Shown piece after piece: positions 7,533 to 16,215 of a stretch of 20,228 nucleotides of DNA. Position 1 is the first letter of the stretch; each line of letters begins with the position of its first letter. The stretch is taken from contig JBCDBH010000066.1 of the NCBI GenBank assembly GCA_039184055.1, positions 1 to 20,228 on the forward strand. Reading direction: 5' to 3'. The translations under genes and the position numbers were made by a program. The stretch is from JBCDBH01 sp039184055. GTDB taxonomy: Bacteria; Acidobacteriota; Thermoanaerobaculia; Multivoradales; J023. Under the pieces are notes generated by a model. That model was not told where the DNA came from. It was given only the letters and a program-made list of their open reading frames with translations, and ran no database searches.

Positions 7533-8642
7533 GTGTCATCTCCGAACTACGACGTATTCCTCTGCTACAACAGCCGCGATCGAGTAGCTGTCGAGCCGAT
7601 TGCCCGCAAGCTGCAGGAGCAGGGACTCGAGCCATGGCTAGACATCTGGTGTTTGCGTCCGGGGATCCCGTGGATCAAGGAGATCGAGACTCAGCTTCCC
7701 TTGATTCGTGCTGCGATTGTCTTCGTTGGAGCCGAGGGGATCGGACCATGGCAGGACCATGAAATAGACAGCTTGCTTCGTGAGTTTGTGCGGCGCGGTT
7801 GTCCGGTGATTCCGACCATTTTGCCCGATTGTGGGCAGCAACCTGAGCTGCCTCTGTTTCTCCGAGGAATGACTTGGGTTGATTTTCGAACGGATCAACC
7901 TGATCCGATGAGCCAGCTATTTTGGGGAATCACTGGTGAGAAGGCTCCTGCGATCGAAGTTGATGAAAGCACGGTCGTTCAATCAACTTTGCAGTCGCCA
8001 CAATGGACCAAGTTCGCACTAGGTGTGGTCATTGCTCTAGCGCTACTTATCGTGATGTACCTCTCTATCACCATCTCACGTTCTAATGAGGTACCCGTAG
8101 CTTTGACGGACCCGGGCAGGGTGGCATCGGACGTAATTGAGTCCAAGGAACAGGAGCCGTCAGTGGATCGAGGAATGGAAAAGCAAGTTCTGGATCAAGA
8201 TTTGGATAGCAAGGGTATATCGAACGTAGGTGATGAGGCACCGAACCCTCTCGGCGAATCCTCAAATCAAACTCGAAGCACCCAAGCATCGGAGATCATT
8301 GAGGATCACGTTGATGACGAACCGTCACTATCGAATAGGAGCGGTGACACTCAAACATCAGATGTGATGAAGCTCGTCGAGCGTGAACAAACAGTGGATA
8401 GCGATGTGTTCATAGGGCCTGACGACATTGTGATTGAAATTGGGCCTCGGGACTCCTTGTATGTGATTGCAAAAAAATGTTATCGGGGTGCAGGTAGCAT
8501 TCGACGGCTGTCAAAGTATCTGTGCTTTCTTAATCGCATCGAAAATTGTGATGCCGTTTACGCAGGGCAGATTCTGGTGTTGCCGAGGTACATTGAGGAT
8601 GTTGGCGCCGCGATTTGGGAGCGTTCTGAAGTCTGTGGCTAG
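7533..8642 (+). CDS. TIR domain - transmembrane helix - LysM-like protein (candidate membrane-anchored TIR sensor)
   Basis: A 369-residue protein in three parts. Residues 5-120 are a bacterial TIR domain: YDVFLCYNSRD, GLEPWLDIW...PG, AAIVFVGAEGIGPWQDHEI, CPVIPTILP, LRGMTWVDF. Glu77 in DHEI is at the usual place of the NADase catalytic glutamate. Residues 161-182 form one membrane helix. Residues 183-298 are an acidic, Ser/Thr/Asp-rich linker. Residues 300-352 look like a LysM repeat (DSLYVIAKKCYRG...CFLNRIENCDAVYAGQILVLP). The predicted topology puts TIR in the cytoplasm and LysM in the periplasm, where LysM domains bind peptidoglycan. The start is GTG with GAG 6 nt upstream. Codon use is clearly less GC-rich than the neighbours, suggesting transfer. 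It stands alone; TIR proteins often act in phage defence by depleting NAD+, but that role here is inference. Confidence 0.85.
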   Translation: MSSPNYDVFLCYNSRDRVAVEPIARKLQEQGLEPWLDIWCLRPGIPWIKEIETQLPLIRAAIVFVGAEGIGPWQDHEIDSLLREFVRRGCPVIPTILPDCGQQPELPLFLRGMTWVDFRTDQPDPMSQLFWGITGEKAPAIEVDESTVVQSTLQSPQWTKFALGVVIALALLIVMYLSITISRSNEVPVALTDPGRVASDVIESKEQEPSVDRGMEKQVLDQDLDSKGISNVGDEAPNPLGESSNQTRSTQASEIIEDHVDDEPSLSNRSGDTQTSDVMKLVEREQTVDSDVFIGPDDIVIEIGPRDSLYVIAKKCYRGAGSIRRLSKYLCFLNRIENCDAVYAGQILVLPRYIEDVGAAIWERSEVCG

Positions 8643-8782
8643 CTGGTGACAACGTTTGGAGTGTCTATTTGCCCTGATCAAGGCGCAGCCAGCAGTAACG
8701 TTGCTGCAGCTTCCTGACTGCACCCGGTGAGCCGAAGCAACGAGATCTCCTTGTTTCCTGGGCATTTTCGCATCCCGGGCAC

Positions 8783-8799
8783 TTGGCACGAACCTTGAT
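8783..8799 (+). promoter_or_regulatory. Sigma-54-like sequence upstream of the lipid operon (doubtful)
   Basis: TTGGCACG-AACC-TTGAT matches the -24/-12 consensus TGGCACG-N4-TTGC, with GG 12 bp before GA. The near-invariant -12 C is replaced by A. The implied start of transcription (about 8810) lies only 3 nt before the ATG at 8813 and would remove the likely ribosome-binding site GAGTAGG. This conflict makes chance likely unless translation starts downstream. The rest of 8643-8812 holds a small hairpin (CAGCA-N7-TGCTG, 8690-8706) and no clear sigma-70 promoter. Confidence 0.25.
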
Positions 8800-8812
8800 G
8801 TTCTGAGTAGGC

Positions 8813-9901
8813 ATGGACCTGCTCGATCTCACTCACTCCACTGATCTTCGACCTTTCTTCGACCTTGCCCGGTCGGTGTACCGCCGTGACTGTGGCTACA
8901 TCGCGCCGATGGCGAGTTCAGTGCGACGCGCGCTTCTGCGGCCGGAGTTTGTCGGTCGGCAATGTGTGGTGGTGGTGCGTGATGGCCGTCGGCCGTTGGC
9001 GCGAGCGGTGACTCGGTTGGAAGATGGTGGGCTGGGCTATGTTGGCTTTTTCGAGGCTCATGACGACCTGGCGGCGACGCGCTTGCTCTTTGATCGGGCG
9101 ATTGCCTGGTTGCGGGAGCGGGGTGCGACGCGGATCATCGGGCCGTCGCAGGGGGATACGTGGCATGCGTATCGACTCTCTGTAGGGCCGTACGACTGCC
9201 GACCATTTCTTTCCGAGCCCTACAACCCGCCGTATTACGAGCGGCTGTGGCTCGACGCGGGCTTTGCGACGTTGGCGGAGTACGCGTCGCATCGCATGGA
9301 CGAGCCCCGACGGCTGTGGGAGCGGCTGGCGCCTCGGTTGGAGGCGGCGCGTTCGGCGGGATATGGCTTTGAAACGCTGAGGCTCGATCGATTCGATCGC
9401 GAGCTGGAGCGTCTGTATGCGCTTTCGTGTCGGGCGTTTCAGGGCAATTTTCTGTACCGGCTCATCTCCTTCGAACACTTTCGATCGCTCTACGCGGGTA
9501 TCGAGCGTCTGCTCGATCCGGAGCTGGTGGTGTTCGCGGTGGCGCCTGACGGGTCGGACGCGGGTTTTTTCTTTTCTTACCCTGACCACGCGCGCTCGGT
9601 CGCCGCGTTGCGTGGGGGTGACGGGCTAACCGATCGGATTCGGTTCTTGGCCGCGCGTCGCCATTCGGTCGACACGGTGAACATGAAGAGCCTCGCGGTG
9701 CTGCCCGAGCATCGCCGTGCGCATGTCGGTTCGGCGCTGACGGCGGCGATCTATGAAGCGGCGTTGGCCAAGGGCTACCGGAAGACTCACCACTGTTTGA
9801 TTCAACAAGACAACCCCTCGGCGCGGTTCGAGGCCGGAATGGGGCGGCTGTTGCGTCGCTACCGGCTTTACGAGCACGTCGAGACGAGGAGGGCGTCATG
9901 A
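8813..9901 (+). CDS. GNAT-family N-acyltransferase, first gene of the six-gene lipid operon
   Basis: A 362-residue protein of the two-domain GNAT type. The first half contains IIGPSQGDTWHAYRL (108-122) and EPYNPPYYERLWLDAGF (135-151). In related GNAT proteins the GP...PYNPPYY...GF signature marks a common family of unassigned acyltransferases. The second half carries the acyl-CoA-binding motif A as SLAVLPEHRRAHVGSALTAA (293-312). The later DNPSARFEAGMG fits the C-terminal GNAT strand and helix. GNAT enzymes move an acyl group from acyl-CoA to an amine. The ATG is preceded by GAGTAGG. The 3' end overlaps the ligase start as ATGA. A role acylating the amino group made available by the BtaA-like enzyme downstream is inference; it could also aminoacylate or acetylate another intermediate. 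Confidence 0.78.
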   Translation: MDLLDLTHSTDLRPFFDLARSVYRRDCGYIAPMASSVRRALLRPEFVGRQCVVVVRDGRRPLARAVTRLEDGGLGYVGFFEAHDDLAATRLLFDRAIAWLRERGATRIIGPSQGDTWHAYRLSVGPYDCRPFLSEPYNPPYYERLWLDAGFATLAEYASHRMDEPRRLWERLAPRLEAARSAGYGFETLRLDRFDRELERLYALSCRAFQGNFLYRLISFEHFRSLYAGIERLLDPELVVFAVAPDGSDAGFFFSYPDHARSVAALRGGDGLTDRIRFLAARRHSVDTVNMKSLAVLPEHRRAHVGSALTAAIYEAALAKGYRKTHHCLIQQDNPSARFEAGMGRLLRRYRLYEHVETRRAS

Positions 9902-11532
9902 ATGTCGTCGAGCTATTCGATCGAGCTGCTTCGCGTGTGCCGGCCAAGCCGGCGTTGATCGCCGGGAAATCGATCACCTTTTCCGAGCTGCAGAGCCGGT
10001 CGCGACGCATCGCTTCGGGTCTGCGTGACACCGGTATCGAGCCTGGAGATCGCGTGATCGTGATGGTGCCGATGTCGACCGAGCTCTACGCGGTATTGAT
10101 GGGGGTGCTGCGACTCGGCGCGGTGGCGGTCTTTGTCGATCCATGGATCGGCGCGCGTCAGCTCGCCGCGTTTTCAGCCTACGCCGAACCCAAGGCGTGG
10201 ATCGGTACGCCGAAGAGCCATGCGCTTCGTCTGTTCGATCGACGGCTGCGGCGCTTGCCCGTCACGGTGACGACGGGCGCGGCGTGGACGGCGAAGCACT
10301 CGCTGGCTCGGCTCGCTGCGTCGAATGGCGAGATCGCGACTTGGTCGGCGTCGGTTGACGATCCGGCCCTCATCACCTTTACCAGCGGTTCGAGCGGCAC
10401 ACCCAAGGGCGCGGATCGCACGCACGGCTTTCTGGCCGCGCAGCATCGGGTGCTCAGTCGTACGTTTCCTTTGATCGACGACGATGTCGAGCTGACGACG
10501 TTCCCAGTTTTCGCGCTCAACAACCTGGCGCTCGGGATCACCACCGTGGTGCCGACGATCGATCTGCGGCGTGTGCATCGGGCTGATGGCGAAGCGCTTC
10601 GCGACCAGATCGAGACGCATGGCGTGACCACCGTCACGACCTCACCTTCGGTTGTCGATCGGCTCGCTGCCTGCTCTCTGCCGCCGCGCCTGCGTCGACT
10701 GCTTACTGGCGGCGCGCCTGTATCCGACGCCCAGCTTCGTCGCTGGCAACGCGCCTTTCCCGAGGCCGAAATCGTGATCGCCTATGGGTCGACCGAGGCC
10801 GAGCCGGTGGCACACATCACGGCGGAACAACGTTTGGAGCAGACGGGTCAGGGTACCTGCGCCGGTCGGTTGGCGCCGGAGATCGACGCCCGGCTGATTC
10901 CGATTCACGAGTCGGTCGATACCGATCTCCTCCCTGGCGAGCGGTACATCGGTGAGCTGGTGGTCGCTGGTGAGCATGTCTGCCGAGGCTATTTCCGCAA
11001 TCCCGAGGCGGTGGCCAAGAACAAGATCGTCGATGAGGACGGTCGGATCTGGCACCGGCTCGGTGACACCGGCTACTTCGACGACGACGGTCGTTTTTGG
11101 CTGGTGGGACGGGTGCATTCCACCGTGGTGCGTGACGGTGAGCTCCTCCACGCGCAGCTGATCGAACAGGCGGCCAAGAACAACGATCCGCATATCCGTC
11201 GCGCCGCGTTGGTGGGCATGCAGGATTCGTTGCTCGATGAACGGGCGGTGGTGGTGATCGAACGTACCGTTGACGGTCCACGCGACGCGTCGCTCGCCGT
11301 CGGGGTGGCGGCGCGGCTCGACACGGCCGGTTTTCCTTTCGATCGCATCGTCGTCACCCGGCGTGAGCTGCCGCTCGATCCACGGCATCGCTCGAAGATC
11401 GACTATCGCCAGCTGCGTAGCCGACTGATGGGTGGTTTTGGTCGCGGGCTCACCCCTTGCGACATCCAGCGGGCTCGCGAGCGGCGTGTGCCGGCGCTGC
11501 GTGTCTTCCGCTCGTTGGGGAAGGCGTCATGA
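9898..11532 (+). CDS. AMP-dependent acyl-CoA synthetase/ligase (ANL superfamily)
   Basis: A 544-residue adenylate-forming enzyme. Core motifs are in order: the P-loop TSGSSGTPKG (162-171), YGSTEAEP (296-303), GDTGYFDDDGRFWLVGR (389-405, with the ATP-ribose Asp and hinge Arg), and a C-terminal LPLDPRHRSKIDYRQL with the likely catalytic Lys500. The DPRH-SKID ending resembles fatty acyl-CoA ligases of the OleC-like group, but no OleA, OleB or OleD partner is nearby. It activates a carboxylic acid as acyl-AMP and probably passes it to CoA. GAGGAGGG lies 4 nt before the ATG, which overlaps the GNAT stop (ATGA). It may make the acyl-CoA used by the GNAT upstream. The chain or aromatic acid it uses cannot be told. 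Confidence 0.87.
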   Translation: MNVVELFDRAASRVPAKPALIAGKSITFSELQSRSRRIASGLRDTGIEPGDRVIVMVPMSTELYAVLMGVLRLGAVAVFVDPWIGARQLAAFSAYAEPKAWIGTPKSHALRLFDRRLRRLPVTVTTGAAWTAKHSLARLAASNGEIATWSASVDDPALITFTSGSSGTPKGADRTHGFLAAQHRVLSRTFPLIDDDVELTTFPVFALNNLALGITTVVPTIDLRRVHRADGEALRDQIETHGVTTVTTSPSVVDRLAACSLPPRLRRLLTGGAPVSDAQLRRWQRAFPEAEIVIAYGSTEAEPVAHITAEQRLEQTGQGTCAGRLAPEIDARLIPIHESVDTDLLPGERYIGELVVAGEHVCRGYFRNPEAVAKNKIVDEDGRIWHRLGDTGYFDDDGRFWLVGRVHSTVVRDGELLHAQLIEQAAKNNDPHIRRAALVGMQDSLLDERAVVVIERTVDGPRDASLAVGVAARLDTAGFPFDRIVVTRRELPLDPRHRSKIDYRQLRSRLMGGFGRGLTPCDIQRARERRVPALRVFRSLGKAS

Positions 11533-12494
11533 GCGCGACGCTCACTCTCGAAGCTCCTTTTGGTACCCGTCTCGCCGCGTATCTACGCGAACGCTTTCCG
11601 CTGATCGGTCACGGGATCTTGATCGTGAGCTATTTCTCATCGAATCAATTTCTCGCCGAGGTGCTCACCGCGCCCGATCGACCGGTGGCTTACGGGCTGT
11701 ACTCCGTGCTCGGTGCCGTCGCGCTTTTCTGCTTTTTCTTTCATCTGCGCGTCTTCGATGAGCACAAGGATTACGCTGACGATTGTCGTCATCACCCGCA
11801 TCGTGTTTTGCAGCGTGGCCTGGTGACGCTCGGTGATCTAAGGCGGCTCGGCATCGTGGCGATCGTCGTTGGTGCCGTGGCGGCTCTGCTCGCCGGCTGG
11901 GCGGCGTTTGTTGCCTGGCTGATCGCCTTTCTTTTCTCGCTTCTCATGTTGCGCGAGTTCTTCGTCGGCCCGTGGCTCAAGAAACGTTTTCTTCTCTACG
12001 CCATCAGCCACATGCTGTTGCTGCCCCTGCTGGCGTTGATGATCTTTAGTTTCACCACCGGTCAGCCGCCCTGGCAGGCCCCTGGATGGTTCTGGCTCTA
12101 CGCCTTCGTGGGGTTTTTCGTCAGCTTCAATTGGGAAGTGTCACGAAAAATCCGTGCGCCCGAGCAGGAAATCGATGGGCTCGACTCGTACACAAAGCGC
12201 TTCGGCGTGCACGGCGCCGCCTGGGTGGTGCTCGGCATCCGCGTGGTCGATACCGCGCTGGTGATGCTGGTGGGCTGGCATCTTCAGCTGAGCCCCTTTT
12301 TCTACCTCGCTCTCATTCTTCTCTTCCTCGTCTGTCTGGTCGGCTTTGTGCAATACCGACTCGACACCAACCCGCGTACCGCCAAACGCATGGAGACCTA
12401 CGCAGGTCTCTACATCATCGCCTTCGATCTCATCCTGGCCGTCGAGTTGATTCGTCGTCAGGGTCTCGAAATCGCGGGTCTGGAGGTGTTCTGA
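11529..12494 (+). CDS. UbiA-superfamily membrane prenyltransferase
   Basis: A 321-residue polytopic protein with roughly eight to nine hydrophobic segments. The first aspartate motif is LRVFDEHKDYADD (73-85; Asp77, Asp81, Asp84), followed by HPHRVLQRGLVTLGDLRRLG, the usual YxxxR/K-type loop. The second acidic motif is NWEVSRKIRAPEQEIDGLDSYTK (201-223). These are the Mg-diphosphate binding sites of UbiA enzymes, which transfer a prenyl group from prenyl diphosphate to an aromatic or polar-lipid acceptor in the membrane. The start is the ATG that overlaps the ligase stop as ATGA, with GGGGAAGG just upstream; the frame is open 72 nt further but only inside the ligase gene. Acceptor and chain length are unknown. 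It is not clearly MenA, UbiA, CtaB or CyoE by sequence. Confidence 0.85.
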   Translation: MSATLTLEAPFGTRLAAYLRERFPLIGHGILIVSYFSSNQFLAEVLTAPDRPVAYGLYSVLGAVALFCFFFHLRVFDEHKDYADDCRHHPHRVLQRGLVTLGDLRRLGIVAIVVGAVAALLAGWAAFVAWLIAFLFSLLMLREFFVGPWLKKRFLLYAISHMLLLPLLALMIFSFTTGQPPWQAPGWFWLYAFVGFFVSFNWEVSRKIRAPEQEIDGLDSYTKRFGVHGAAWVVLGIRVVDTALVMLVGWHLQLSPFFYLALILLFLVCLVGFVQYRLDTNPRTAKRMETYAGLYIIAFDLILAVELIRRQGLEIAGLEVF

Positions 12495-15139
12495 TGTGGA
12501 TCGCCGATCACACGACCGATGACGCCGCTCGGGTAGGTGGCAAGGCCAGCAAACTGGCTCGTTTGCTCGACGCCGGGCAGCCCGTGCCGAGTTTCTTTAC
12601 GATCACCACCGAGGCGTTTCGTGACGTTGCCATGCTGGCCGAGGATCCCGGTGCGCTCCGTGAGCATCTGCTCGAAAGGGCGCTTCCCGAGGGTCTCGAT
12701 GCGGCGATCGTGGACGCTTACGAAACCTTTTTCGACGCCGATACGCTGGTTGCCGTCCGCTCCTCGGCGGTAGGGGAGGATGCCGACGACACTTCCTTCG
12801 CCGGTTTGCACGACAGTTTTCTTTTTGTTCGTGGCGCCGACGCCTTGCTTGCAGCCGTTCGCAAGGTATGGGCGTCGGTGCTCAACCCACGCGCGATCGC
12901 CTATCGACGTGAGCACGATCTTCCTCTCACGCCACCGATCGCGGTGATCGTGCAGGCGATGGTGCCGGCGACGCGCAGCGGTGTCGTCTTCACCGCGCAT
13001 CCCAGCACCGGCGACGTTCACCAGGTGGTGGTGAGCGCGCTTTATGGCGTTGGTGAAGGCTTGGTGAGCCTGGGGCTCGACGCGGATACGTTCGTATTCG
13101 ACAAATCAGGTGAAGAGATCGATCGTGAAATCGTTGCCAAAGATGAAATGGTGATGCACGATCCACGTGGTGGCGGGGTGGCACGGGCTGAAGTTGCCGA
13201 TTTCGACCGTGGCCGAGCGTGCCTCGATCAAGACGAGCTCCGAGCCGTAGTCGACGCGAGCCTGGCGATCGAAAATCACTTTCGCTGCCCACAAGACATC
13301 GAATTCTGTTTCGATCTCCATGGTCGACTGGTGATCCTGCAATCACGACCGATCACCACCGTCGACGAGCTCGGTCCCGCGGCGGGGGAGGCGCGGCTGT
13401 GGGACAACTCGAATATCGTCGAAAGCTATGCGGGCGTCACCTCGGCGATGACCTTTTCTTTTATCCGTCACGCCTACGCCAACGTCTACCACTGCTTTTG
13501 TGAAGTGATGGGCATCACGCCGGAGGTCATCCGGCAACAGCGTGCAACGTTCGAAAACATGCTCGGTCTCTTTCGTGGCCGGGTGTATTACAACCTCGAC
13601 AATTGGTATCGCCTCGTACGGCTCTTTCCAGGTTACGACTACAACCGTGGATTCATGGAGTCGATGATGGGGGTGTCGGAAACGGCTGGAGTCGAAGATG
13701 CTGCCGAACGACCGAGCCTCATGCGTCGCTACCTCGTCGAGCTCCCGGCGCTGTTGCGTTTGGTCGCCCGCACCCTGTTCAACTTCGCCGGTATCGAGCG
13801 CTCGGTACAACGTTTCGAAAATCATTTTGACGCTTGCTACCAAGAATGGTCGACGCTCGACATGGACACGCTGACGCCTCATCAGCTCGAGACGCTCTAT
13901 CGCGAGATGGAAACCAAGCTGCTCCGGCGTTGGCACACCCCGATCGTCAACGATTTTTACGTCATGGTGTTTTATGGCCTGCTCAAGAAGCTCTGCGCCG
14001 AGTGGTGTGGTGATGAGGCCGGTACCTTGCAGAACGATCTCGTGTGTGGCGAGGGCGGAATCGAAAGCACTGAGCCGACGCGGATGCTGCTGCGGATCGC
14101 CAGAAACGCTCATGGAAACGACGAGCTTCGTCATTTTCTGATCGATCACGAGCCCGAGGAGATCGTCACCCGGCTGCCTCACGAGCCGCGTTTCGCTTCC
14201 TTCGCCGCTCAGATCGACGACTATCTCGAACGCTACGGCTTTCGCTGTGTCGACGAGCTCAAGCTCGAAGAACCGTCGCTCCACGATCGGCCGGCGTTTG
14301 TTTTCCAGATCCTCGCCAACTACCTACGGCACGACCAGCCGCTCGATCTCGACGCCAGTCTCGAACGCGAGCGGGCGATCCGTCGTGATGCCGAGACGCG
14401 TGCGTTCGCGGGGCTCGGGCCCGTGCGTCGTGCGATCTTCCGTCGTGTGCTCGCGGCGACGCGACGTGGCGTCAAAAACCGCGAGAATCTGCGTTTCGCC
14501 CGCACCAAGGTCTACGGCCTGCTGCGTCGTCTGCTCCGCGCGATGGGCGGTCATTTCGTGCGCGCCGGGGTGCTCGATCGGGTCGACGACATCTTCGATC
14601 TCACCCTCGACGAGGTGTGGAGCTATCTCCACGGCACCGCCGTGACCACCGATCTGCGTGCTCTGGCGACGCTTCGTCGTGCCGAATTCGATCGTTGGCG
14701 TGAAGCCGAGGCGCCCGACGATCGCTTTCACACCTACGGCTTGCCCTATCACCGCAACGCGCTACGCGGGCGTCAGCAGGAAATACAGAGCGCGGACGGC
14801 GAGTTCAAGGGCGTCGGCTGCTGCCCGGGCACCGTCGAGGGGCCGGTCAAAGTCGTGGCTTCGCCGAGTGACGACGCGCGTCTCGACGGCGAAATCCTGG
14901 TCGCCGAACGTACCGATCCGGGTTGGGTGCCGCTCTACCCGTCGGTCTCCGGTCTGCTGATCGAACGCGGCAGCATCCTCTCCCACTCGGCGATCGTCGC
15001 GCGGGAGATGGGGCTGCCGACCATCGTCGGCCTGCGTGGGCTCGGCGAGCACGTGAGCACCGGTGACGTCGTCCACATGGATGGCGCGACCGGCGTCGTC
15101 GAACCTCGCAAAGAAGAAGTCTTGGGAGACGCGGCATGA
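12494..15139 (+). CDS. PEP-synthase/rifampicin-phosphotransferase-like dikinase
   Basis: An 881-residue protein. Residues 1-295 form the ATP-grasp PPDK N-terminal domain: VGGKASKLARL, VAVRSSAVGEDADDTSFAGL, QAMVPATRSGVVFTAHP, ALYGVGEGLV, QDIEFCFD...LQSRPIT. Residues ~300-760 are a helical acceptor domain with YGFRCVDELKLEEPS and the RENLRFARTKVYG helix seen in rifampicin phosphotransferases. Residues 770-870 are the swivelling phosphohistidine domain (GTVEGPVKVV, then SILSHSAIVAREMGLPTIVG; catalytic His831). Length and order match rifampicin phosphotransferase (about 870 residues), which moves the beta-phosphate of ATP to a hydroxyl. No pyruvate TIM barrel is seen, so true PEP synthase is unlikely. 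TGATG overlap with UbiA and GGAGGT upstream set the start. In this operon it probably phosphorylates a biosynthetic intermediate, not a drug; this is inference. Confidence 0.85.
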   Translation: MWIADHTTDDAARVGGKASKLARLLDAGQPVPSFFTITTEAFRDVAMLAEDPGALREHLLERALPEGLDAAIVDAYETFFDADTLVAVRSSAVGEDADDTSFAGLHDSFLFVRGADALLAAVRKVWASVLNPRAIAYRREHDLPLTPPIAVIVQAMVPATRSGVVFTAHPSTGDVHQVVVSALYGVGEGLVSLGLDADTFVFDKSGEEIDREIVAKDEMVMHDPRGGGVARAEVADFDRGRACLDQDELRAVVDASLAIENHFRCPQDIEFCFDLHGRLVILQSRPITTVDELGPAAGEARLWDNSNIVESYAGVTSAMTFSFIRHAYANVYHCFCEVMGITPEVIRQQRATFENMLGLFRGRVYYNLDNWYRLVRLFPGYDYNRGFMESMMGVSETAGVEDAAERPSLMRRYLVELPALLRLVARTLFNFAGIERSVQRFENHFDACYQEWSTLDMDTLTPHQLETLYREMETKLLRRWHTPIVNDFYVMVFYGLLKKLCAEWCGDEAGTLQNDLVCGEGGIESTEPTRMLLRIARNAHGNDELRHFLIDHEPEEIVTRLPHEPRFASFAAQIDDYLERYGFRCVDELKLEEPSLHDRPAFVFQILANYLRHDQPLDLDASLERERAIRRDAETRAFAGLGPVRRAIFRRVLAATRRGVKNRENLRFARTKVYGLLRRLLRAMGGHFVRAGVLDRVDDIFDLTLDEVWSYLHGTAVTTDLRALATLRRAEFDRWREAEAPDDRFHTYGLPYHRNALRGRQQEIQSADGEFKGVGCCPGTVEGPVKVVASPSDDARLDGEILVAERTDPGWVPLYPSVSGLLIERGSILSHSAIVAREMGLPTIVGLRGLGEHVSTGDVVHMDGATGVVEPRKEEVLGDAA

Positions 15140-16215
15140 ACGTCTCACACGACCTCGTCCGCTACGCCAACTGCTGGGAAGACGCCGACATCCTGTGCGC
15201 CGCGCTGCGTCCCGAGCGTGGCGGCCGCTTCCTCTCGATCGCCTCAGGTGGCGACAACAGCTTCGCCCTACTCGCCGCCGGGGCCGACGAAGTAGTGGCC
15301 GCCGATCTCAACGCCGCCCAGCTCGCCGTCGTCGAGCTGAAAATGGCGGCGATTCGTCGGCTCGAGCGTGACGACACGCTGGCCTTTCTCGGTATCAGCC
15401 GCTCAGGTCATCGCCTATCGACCTACCGCAACCTCGCCGCCGATCTCAGCCCGAGCGCCCGAGCCTATTGGGACGCGCATCCCGAGCTGATCGAAAGCGG
15501 TGTCATCCACCAAGGCAAATTCGAACGCTACTTCGGTCTCTTTCGACGCTGGGTGCTGCCGCTCGTCCATGGCCAGCGCACCGTGCGTTCGTTGATGACC
15601 GAACGCGACGTCGACGGTCGGCGTGTCTTCCACGATCGACAGTGGGACACCTGGCGCTGGCGACAGGTCTTCCACCTCTTCTTCAGCCGTTTCGTCATGG
15701 GACGACTGGGGCGTGATCCTGAGCTCTTCCGCTACGTCGATGGTCGCGTCTCGACTCGCATCCTCGCCCGCGCGCGTCACGCCCTGCGCGAGCTCCCGGC
15801 CCACGACAATCCCTACCTCGAATACATCCTCACCGGCACCTTCACCACCAACCTGCCGCGCTACCTCGAGCCCGAGCCCTACGCGGTGCTGCGCGAGCGT
15901 CTCGATCGCCTCATCCTCGTCCACGCACCGATCGACCAGGCCGGCAAACGCTACGCCGGCGCTCGAGGTTTCGACGGCTTCAACCTCTCCGACATCTTCG
16001 AATACCTCGATCTCGCCACCTGTGAACGGCTCTATCGCGACCTGCTCGAAGTGTCCCGAACCGGTGCCCGATTCGCCTACTGGAACATGCTCGCGCCACG
16101 TGCCTGCCCCGAAAACCTGCTCGATCACGTCGATCCACTGCCGCTCGGCGACCGGCTCTTTGCGCGCGACCGCGCCTTCTTCTACAGCGCCTTTCGCGTC
16201 GAGGAAGTGAGATGA
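15136..16215 (+). CDS. BtaA-family (DUF3419) S-adenosylmethionine 3-amino-3-carboxypropyl transferase
   Basis: A 359-residue protein with the BtaA signature. YANCWEDADIL (10-20) leads into the SAM-binding loop RFLSIASGGDNSFALL (31-46) and VVAADLNAAQLAVVELK (53-69, Asp57). Further on are GKFERYFGLF (127-136), FNLSDIFEYL (282-291) and RFAYWNMLAPR (312-322). BtaA moves the aminocarboxypropyl group of SAM to diacylglycerol, the first step to betaine lipids (DGTS). In known bacteria it is followed by the N-methyltransferase BtaB. No BtaB is present here, so the product may keep a free amine, or be acylated by the GNAT, or the acceptor may not be diacylglycerol. The ATG overlaps the previous stop (ATGA) with GGGAG upstream. 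Confidence 0.86.
   Translation: MNVSHDLVRYANCWEDADILCAALRPERGGRFLSIASGGDNSFALLAAGADEVVAADLNAAQLAVVELKMAAIRRLERDDTLAFLGISRSGHRLSTYRNLAADLSPSARAYWDAHPELIESGVIHQGKFERYFGLFRRWVLPLVHGQRTVRSLMTERDVDGRRVFHDRQWDTWRWRQVFHLFFSRFVMGRLGRDPELFRYVDGRVSTRILARARHALRELPAHDNPYLEYILTGTFTTNLPRYLEPEPYAVLRERLDRLILVHAPIDQAGKRYAGARGFDGFNLSDIFEYLDLATCERLYRDLLEVSRTGARFAYWNMLAPRACPENLLDHVDPLPLGDRLFARDRAFFYSAFRVEEVR

Noticed and set aside
8690..8706. Hairpin CAGCA-N7-TGCTG after the TIR gene
   Set aside because: A 5-bp stem with a 7-nt loop and no U-tract; could be chance.
12086..12493. 136-residue upstream extension of the dikinase frame
   Set aside because: It lies wholly inside the UbiA gene in another frame; the TGATG overlap and GGAGGT support the start at 12494.
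15415..16128. 237-codon minus-strand open frame antisense to the BtaA-like gene
   Set aside because: The BtaA motifs are on the plus strand; the antisense peptide is compositionally biased and has no recognisable fold.
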